Shown one piece after another: positions 60,698 through 64,000 of a stretch of DNA of 64,000 nucleotides (position 1 is its first letter; the number at the start of each line of letters is the position of its first letter). Made by a program: the position numbers and the translations under genes. The notes beneath the pieces are model-generated. The model made no database searches, was not told the DNA's origin, and saw only the letters and a list, made by a program, of their open reading frames with translations. Origin of the DNA: Pseudomonas sp. R4-35-07 (GTDB taxonomy: Bacteria > Pseudomonadota > Gammaproteobacteria > Pseudomonadales > Pseudomonadaceae); assembly GCF_003852235.1 (NCBI RefSeq), contig NZ_CP027732.1:1798001-1862000 (forward strand), written 5' to 3'.

Positions 60698-61102
60698 ATG
60701 CAATACCCAATCTGTATCGAATGGGGCGATGACTTTACCGCCACCGGTATCCAGATCCCCGATATTCCGGGCGCTGTCACCGCTGGGGACAGTTTTGAAG
60801 AGGCGTATAACGCGGCCGTGGAGGTTGCGCACATCATGCTGCAGGAGATCGCCGCCGAGGGCGGAGTGATTCCGATGCCAACCTCGGTCGCCAATCATCA
60901 CGCCCATGAAGACTACGCCGGCATGGGCTGGGGCATGTTGGAGCTGGATATCTCGCCCTATCTGGGCAAGACCGAGAAGGTCAACGTGACCTTGCCCGGC
61001 TATGTGATCCAACGCATCGACCGTTACGTGCGCGAGCATAAAGTCAAAAGCCGCTCGTCATTTCTGGCGGACGCGGCTTTGGAGAAGTTGGTGCGTTCTT
61101 AA
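60698..61102 (+). CDS. hicB: HicB-type antitoxin
   Basis: This 134-residue antitoxin neutralises HicA and represses the operon. The N-terminal HicB fold reads YPICIEWGDDFTATGIQIPDIPG and GDSFEEAYNAAVEVAHIML. The C-terminal ribbon-helix-helix (about 92-134) is KVNVTLPGYVIQRIDRYVRE and SRSSFLADAALEKL. AAGGAG eight bases upstream overlaps the hicA stop. Its end overlaps the converging MFS gene by four bases. Confidence 0.93.
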   Translation: MQYPICIEWGDDFTATGIQIPDIPGAVTAGDSFEEAYNAAVEVAHIMLQEIAAEGGVIPMPTSVANHHAHEDYAGMGWGMLELDISPYLGKTEKVNVTLPGYVIQRIDRYVREHKVKSRSSFLADAALEKLVRS

Positions 61103-62295
61103 GCGGTTGCCGCCGCCACCTGGCGCGACGCACTGAGAAACCGCAACAACGCCACCAGCGGGAACGCACTGCCCACCAGCATCACCCCCAGCCAACCGCC
61201 GTGTTCATACACGCTGCTGGCAATCGCCGAGCCGAAGGCGCCGCCAATGAAGATGCTGGTCATGTACAGCGCGTTCAGGCGGCTGCGGCTTTGAGCGTCG
61301 AGGGCGTAAACGGCGCGCTGGCCGAGGACCATGTTCATCTGCACGCAGAAGTCCAGCACCACGCCGGTCACCGCCAGGCCGATCACACTGTACAGCGGGT
61401 GCACGAAGGCCGGCAGGAAGCTCAACGCGGCAAACAGCATCGCCAGCAGCGACGCACGGTGGGTGTGGCCGGCATCGGCCAGGCGCCCGGCGATGGGCGC
61501 CGCGATGGCACCCAGGGCACCGACCAGGGCGAACAGCGCGATTTCGCTCTGGGTCAGGCCATGATTACGTGCCAGCTCCAGTGGGGCAGCGGTCCAGAAC
61601 AGGCTGAAGGTGGCGAACATGCAACCCTGATAAAACGCGCGCTGGCGCAAAACCGACTGGTGGCGCAACAGGCTGCCCAGCGAGCCCAGCAGTTGACCGT
61701 AGCTGGCGCTATGATCCGGCTGGCGCTTGGGAATGGTCAGCATCAACACCACGCTGATGAACACCATCAACGCCGCCGCCGCCATGAACATCGCACGCCA
61801 GCCGAAGTGGTCCGCCACCACGCTGGACACCGGTCGCGCCAGCAGAATGCCAAGCAGCAGGCCACCCATGATGCTGCCGACCACCCGGCCACGGGACTCG
61901 GCAGGCGCCAGGTGCGCGGCCAACGGGATCAGGATCTGCACCGACACCGAGCTGAAGCCGATCAGCAGCGACACCAGCAGGAACAGGTTGGGCTGCTCGG
62001 TGAACGCGGCGCCCAGCAGGCTGGCGATGGCCACCACGGTGGTGAAGATCATCAACCTGCGATTTTCCAGCAGGTCGCCAAGCGGCACCAGGAAGAACAG
62101 GCCCAGGGCATAGCCGATCTGCGTCAGCGACACAATCAGGCTGGCCATGGCCGGCGTGAGCCCGATGTCCGGGGCAATCAGTTCGATGATCGGCTGCGCG
62201 TAATAGATGTTGGCGACGATGGCACCGCAGCAAAACGCAAACAGCATGACCATGCCTCGGGTCATGGTGCCTGTCGCCTGGGAGGTAGCGTTCAT
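61099..62295 (-). CDS. MFS transporter
   Basis: This 398-residue inner-membrane protein has 12 predicted helices in two halves of six. MFS loop motifs are visible as PLGDLLENRRLMIFTTVV (helix 2-3) and APIAGRLADAGHTHRASLL (helix 8-9). The N-terminal segment IVANIYYAQPIIELIAPDIG is typical of the YgaY/YnfM-like drug and amino-acid exporter group. The substrate is unknown. The ATG giving MNATSQATG was chosen as start. Confidence 0.92.
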   Translation of the reverse strand: MNATSQATGTMTRGMVMLFAFCCGAIVANIYYAQPIIELIAPDIGLTPAMASLIVSLTQIGYALGLFFLVPLGDLLENRRLMIFTTVVAIASLLGAAFTEQPNLFLLVSLLIGFSSVSVQILIPLAAHLAPAESRGRVVGSIMGGLLLGILLARPVSSVVADHFGWRAMFMAAAALMVFISVVLMLTIPKRQPDHSASYGQLLGSLGSLLRHQSVLRQRAFYQGCMFATFSLFWTAAPLELARNHGLTQSEIALFALVGALGAIAAPIAGRLADAGHTHRASLLAMLFAALSFLPAFVHPLYSVIGLAVTGVVLDFCVQMNMVLGQRAVYALDAQSRSRLNALYMTSIFIGGAFGSAIASSVYEHGGWLGVMLVGSAFPLVALLRFLSASRQVAAATA

Positions 62296-62415
62296 GGTGT
62301 TCTCATAAAAGCGAAGGAAGATGGCGTGAGAGGGTAAAGACAATGGCCGGCAGTGAGTAGGCCGCTCGTAGTGATAACGGTCATGCCGCGAAATAATGAC
62401 ACTACACAAAACCAA

Positions 62416-62505
62416 TGTGGGAGGGGGCTTGCTCCCGAAGGCGGTGGATCAGTCAATGCCTGTGCTGGCTGACCCACTGCTATCGGGGGCAAGCCCCCTC
62501 CCACA
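62416..62505. repeat. REPIN, type GTGGGAGGGGGC
   Basis: TGTGGGAGGGGGCTTGCTCC and GGCAAGCCCCCTCCCACA are inverted arms about 45 bases apart, close in plan to the copy at 15120-15208. It lies between two minus-strand genes. Confidence 0.9.
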
Positions 62506-62535
62506 GTTTTTAGCGCGTATATCCGACCGGAACGC

Positions 62536-63540
62536 TTACTGGCCGGAGTAAATCTGGTCAAACACGCCGCCATCATTGAAGTGGGTTTTCTGCACTGTAC
62601 GCCAGTCACCAAAGGTTTTCTCTACCGACAGGAAGTCGACTTTCGGGAAACGGTCGGTGTACTTGGCCAGCACTGTCGGGTCACGCGGGCGCAGGTAGTT
62701 GTTGGCGGCGATTTCCTGGCCTTCGGCCGACCACAGGTACTTAAGGTAGTCTTCAGCGGCCTGGCGGGTGCCTTTCTTCTCGACCACTTTGTCCACCACC
62801 GACACCGGCGGCTCAGCTTCGGCGGAGACGCTTGGGTAGATCACTTCGAACTGATCGCGGCCGAATTCGCGGGCGATCATTTCCGCTTCGTTTTCAAAGG
62901 TGACCAGCACGTCGCCGATCTGATTGGTCATGAAGGTGGTGGTGGCGGCACGGCCACCGGTGTCGAGTACCGGCGCCTGTTTGAACAGCTTGCCGACGAA
63001 GGTCTTGGCTTTTTCTTCATCGCCGCCGTTCTTCAGCACATAGCCCCAGGCCGACAGGTAAGTGTAGCGGCCGTTACCCGAGGTTTTCGGGTTGGGCACG
63101 ATCACCTGTACGCCATCCTTGAGCAGGTCCGGCCAGTCTTTCAGGGCTTTGGGGTTGCCCTTGCGCACGATGAACACCGTGGCCGAGGTGAACGGCGCGC
63201 TGTTGTTCGGCAGGCGGGTGACCCAGTTGTCCGGTACCAGTTTGCCGTTGTCGGCCAGGGCGTTGATGTCGGTGGCCATGTTCATGGTGATCACGTCCGC
63301 CGGCAGGCCGTCGATCACCGAGCGCGCTTGTTTGCTGGAGCCGCCGAAGGACATCTGCAGGGTCAGCTTGTCATTCGGGTGTTCGGCATCCCAATGCTTC
63401 TGGAAGGCGGCGTTGTAGTCCTTGTAGAAATCACGCATCACGTCGTAGGAGACGTTGAGCAGGGTAACCGGTGCCGCCTGGACGGCGCCGGCCAGGGCCA
63501 GGCCGGCGGCCAGGAGAGAGGCGCTGAGGATGTTTTTCAC
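62536..63540 (-). CDS. sbp: Periplasmic sulfate-binding protein
   Basis: This 334-residue solute-binding protein delivers sulfate (or thiosulfate) to an ABC importer. The signal peptide ends near AVQAA (about 23). Prosite-type family segments are LLNVSYDVMRDFYKDYN, FGGSSKQARSVIDGLPADVI and PNPKTSGNGRYTYLSAWGY. The GTG start follows GGAATGAGCA. The permease and ATPase genes are not in the window on its downstream side; it may be a stand-alone copy under CysB control. Confidence 0.95.
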   Translation of the reverse strand: MKNILSASLLAAGLALAGAVQAAPVTLLNVSYDVMRDFYKDYNAAFQKHWDAEHPNDKLTLQMSFGGSSKQARSVIDGLPADVITMNMATDINALADNGKLVPDNWVTRLPNNSAPFTSATVFIVRKGNPKALKDWPDLLKDGVQVIVPNPKTSGNGRYTYLSAWGYVLKNGGDEEKAKTFVGKLFKQAPVLDTGGRAATTTFMTNQIGDVLVTFENEAEMIAREFGRDQFEVIYPSVSAEAEPPVSVVDKVVEKKGTRQAAEDYLKYLWSAEGQEIAANNYLRPRDPTVLAKYTDRFPKVDFLSVEKTFGDWRTVQKTHFNDGGVFDQIYSGQ

Positions 63541-63636
63541 TGCTCATTCCTTGTTGTTCGAGAGAAGGTGGGAGGCACAATGCCAGCGACTATAGCCGGG
63601 GCCGCATAGTCGCTTAAAGATTAAAAAGAACTTTGC

Positions 63637-64000
63637 TTATTCCACTTTCTTAAAGAGATTGCTGCCACAGCGTGAGCAAAACGCTGCATTCGGCTCGTGG
63701 CTGTTCTTCTGGCACACCGGGCAGTCGGTTTGCAGCTGCTCACCGCGCATGGCGCTCGCCAGCTCTGCGGTGAATATCCCGGTGGGCACGGCAATGATCG
63801 AGTAACCGGTGATCATCACCAGCGAGGAAATCACCTGGCCCAGGGGAGTCTTGGGCACGATGTCGCCAAAGCCCACGGTGGTGAGCGTCACGATCGCCCA
63901 ATAGATGCCCTTGGGAATGCTGGTAAACCCGTGTTCCGGGCCCTCGATCACGTACATCAAGGTGCCGAACACCGTCACCAGGGTGCACACGCTCACCAGG
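63637..64000 (-). CDS. Voltage-gated-type potassium channel / ion transporter (partial, N-terminus beyond right edge)
   Basis: The C-terminal 120 residues of a VIC-family channel are in the window. The pore helix and filter read IPKGIYWAIVTLTTVGFGDIVP, with the K+ selectivity motif TVGFGD. The last membrane helix (ISSLVMITGYSIIAVPTGIFTA) follows. The C-terminus has a zinc-ribbon-like pair CPVC and CSRC, found in a subset of bacterial channels. The frame is open through the window edge, so internal methionines are not starts. Confidence 0.92.
   Translation of the reverse strand, partial: LVSVCTLVTVFGTLMYVIEGPEHGFTSIPKGIYWAIVTLTTVGFGDIVPKTPLGQVISSLVMITGYSIIAVPTGIFTAELASAMRGEQLQTDCPVCQKNSHEPNAAFCSRCGSNLFKKVE

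Noticed and set aside
58860..61102. Genomic island or integrated element around the DUF6124, phnN and hicAB genes
   Set aside because: No integrase, tRNA attachment site or direct repeat was seen. The genes could be individual insertions between core genes.

Overview
The window is chromosomal DNA of a fluorescent Pseudomonas (P. fluorescens group). The evidence is the GC-rich coding style, the OprI lipoprotein, the EarP/EF-P pair with Arg32 in EF-P, SagS and RocS2/RocA2 two-component proteins, and many Pseudomonas REP/REPIN hairpins. I recognise about 75 genes. Gene order follows several blocks that I recall from P. aeruginosa (tesA-oprI-earP-efp-ohr; DAHP synthase-cysB; deaD-tpm-htpX-msrB-sagS; rocS2A2-dGTPase-moa/moe; the ccm operon), so most of it is core genome. 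No tRNA, rRNA, CRISPR array, insertion sequence or prophage was seen.

Layout. 1-5100: an ABC transporter divergent from tesA, an L,D-transpeptidase, oprI and a GNAT protein. 5100-11600: a class I DAHP synthase, a PilZ-like protein, a thioredoxin-fold protein, a PanE-like reductase, a nucleotidase, a universal stress protein, cysB and a GreA/B-like factor. 11700-18800: earP-efp, an esterase, ohr-ohrR, two LysR regulators around a TauE-type permease, and a DUF1127 protein. 18760-30600: a YcaQ-type glycosylase, class II DAHP synthase, a spermidine-synthase-like protein, an enoyl-CoA hydratase, deaD with a long structured leader, a DODA-type dioxygenase, tpm, htpX, alaA, msrB and glutathione peroxidase. 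30600-39600: two large hybrid kinases (SagS and RocS2), RocA2 and a receiver-only protein, with an AAA-type ATPase and a free-methionine-sulfoxide reductase between. 39750-49130: dGTPase, an envelope-stress YqjD/YqjE-like operon, an ammonium transporter, a pseudouridine synthase, mobA/moaB/moeA and small stress-type proteins. 49370-58830: FlhB-C-like and FliK-like genes, then the complete ccmABCDEFGHI cytochrome c maturation operon. 58870-64000: an accessory patch (hairpin repeat, a DUF6124/DUF3077-type gene with a long structured leader, orphan phnN, hicAB), then an MFS transporter, a sulfate-binding protein and a truncated potassium channel.

Themes. Redox defence and repair recurs (ohr/ohrR, msrB, gpx, fRMsr, thioredoxin-like). 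CysB and the sulfate-binding protein belong to one sulfur-assimilation regulon. Phosphorelay signalling is concentrated at 30-39 kb.

The least explained parts are four. The leader of the DUF6124-type gene can form mutually exclusive stems. A GTAGGAAA-N-TTCCTG box occurs both upstream of that leader and upstream of rocA2. A receiver-only protein sits next to RocS2/RocA2. The hicA toxin gene has a perfect Shine-Dalgarno sequence but no start codon at the expected place. All functional calls rest on motif reading and family knowledge; no database search was run.
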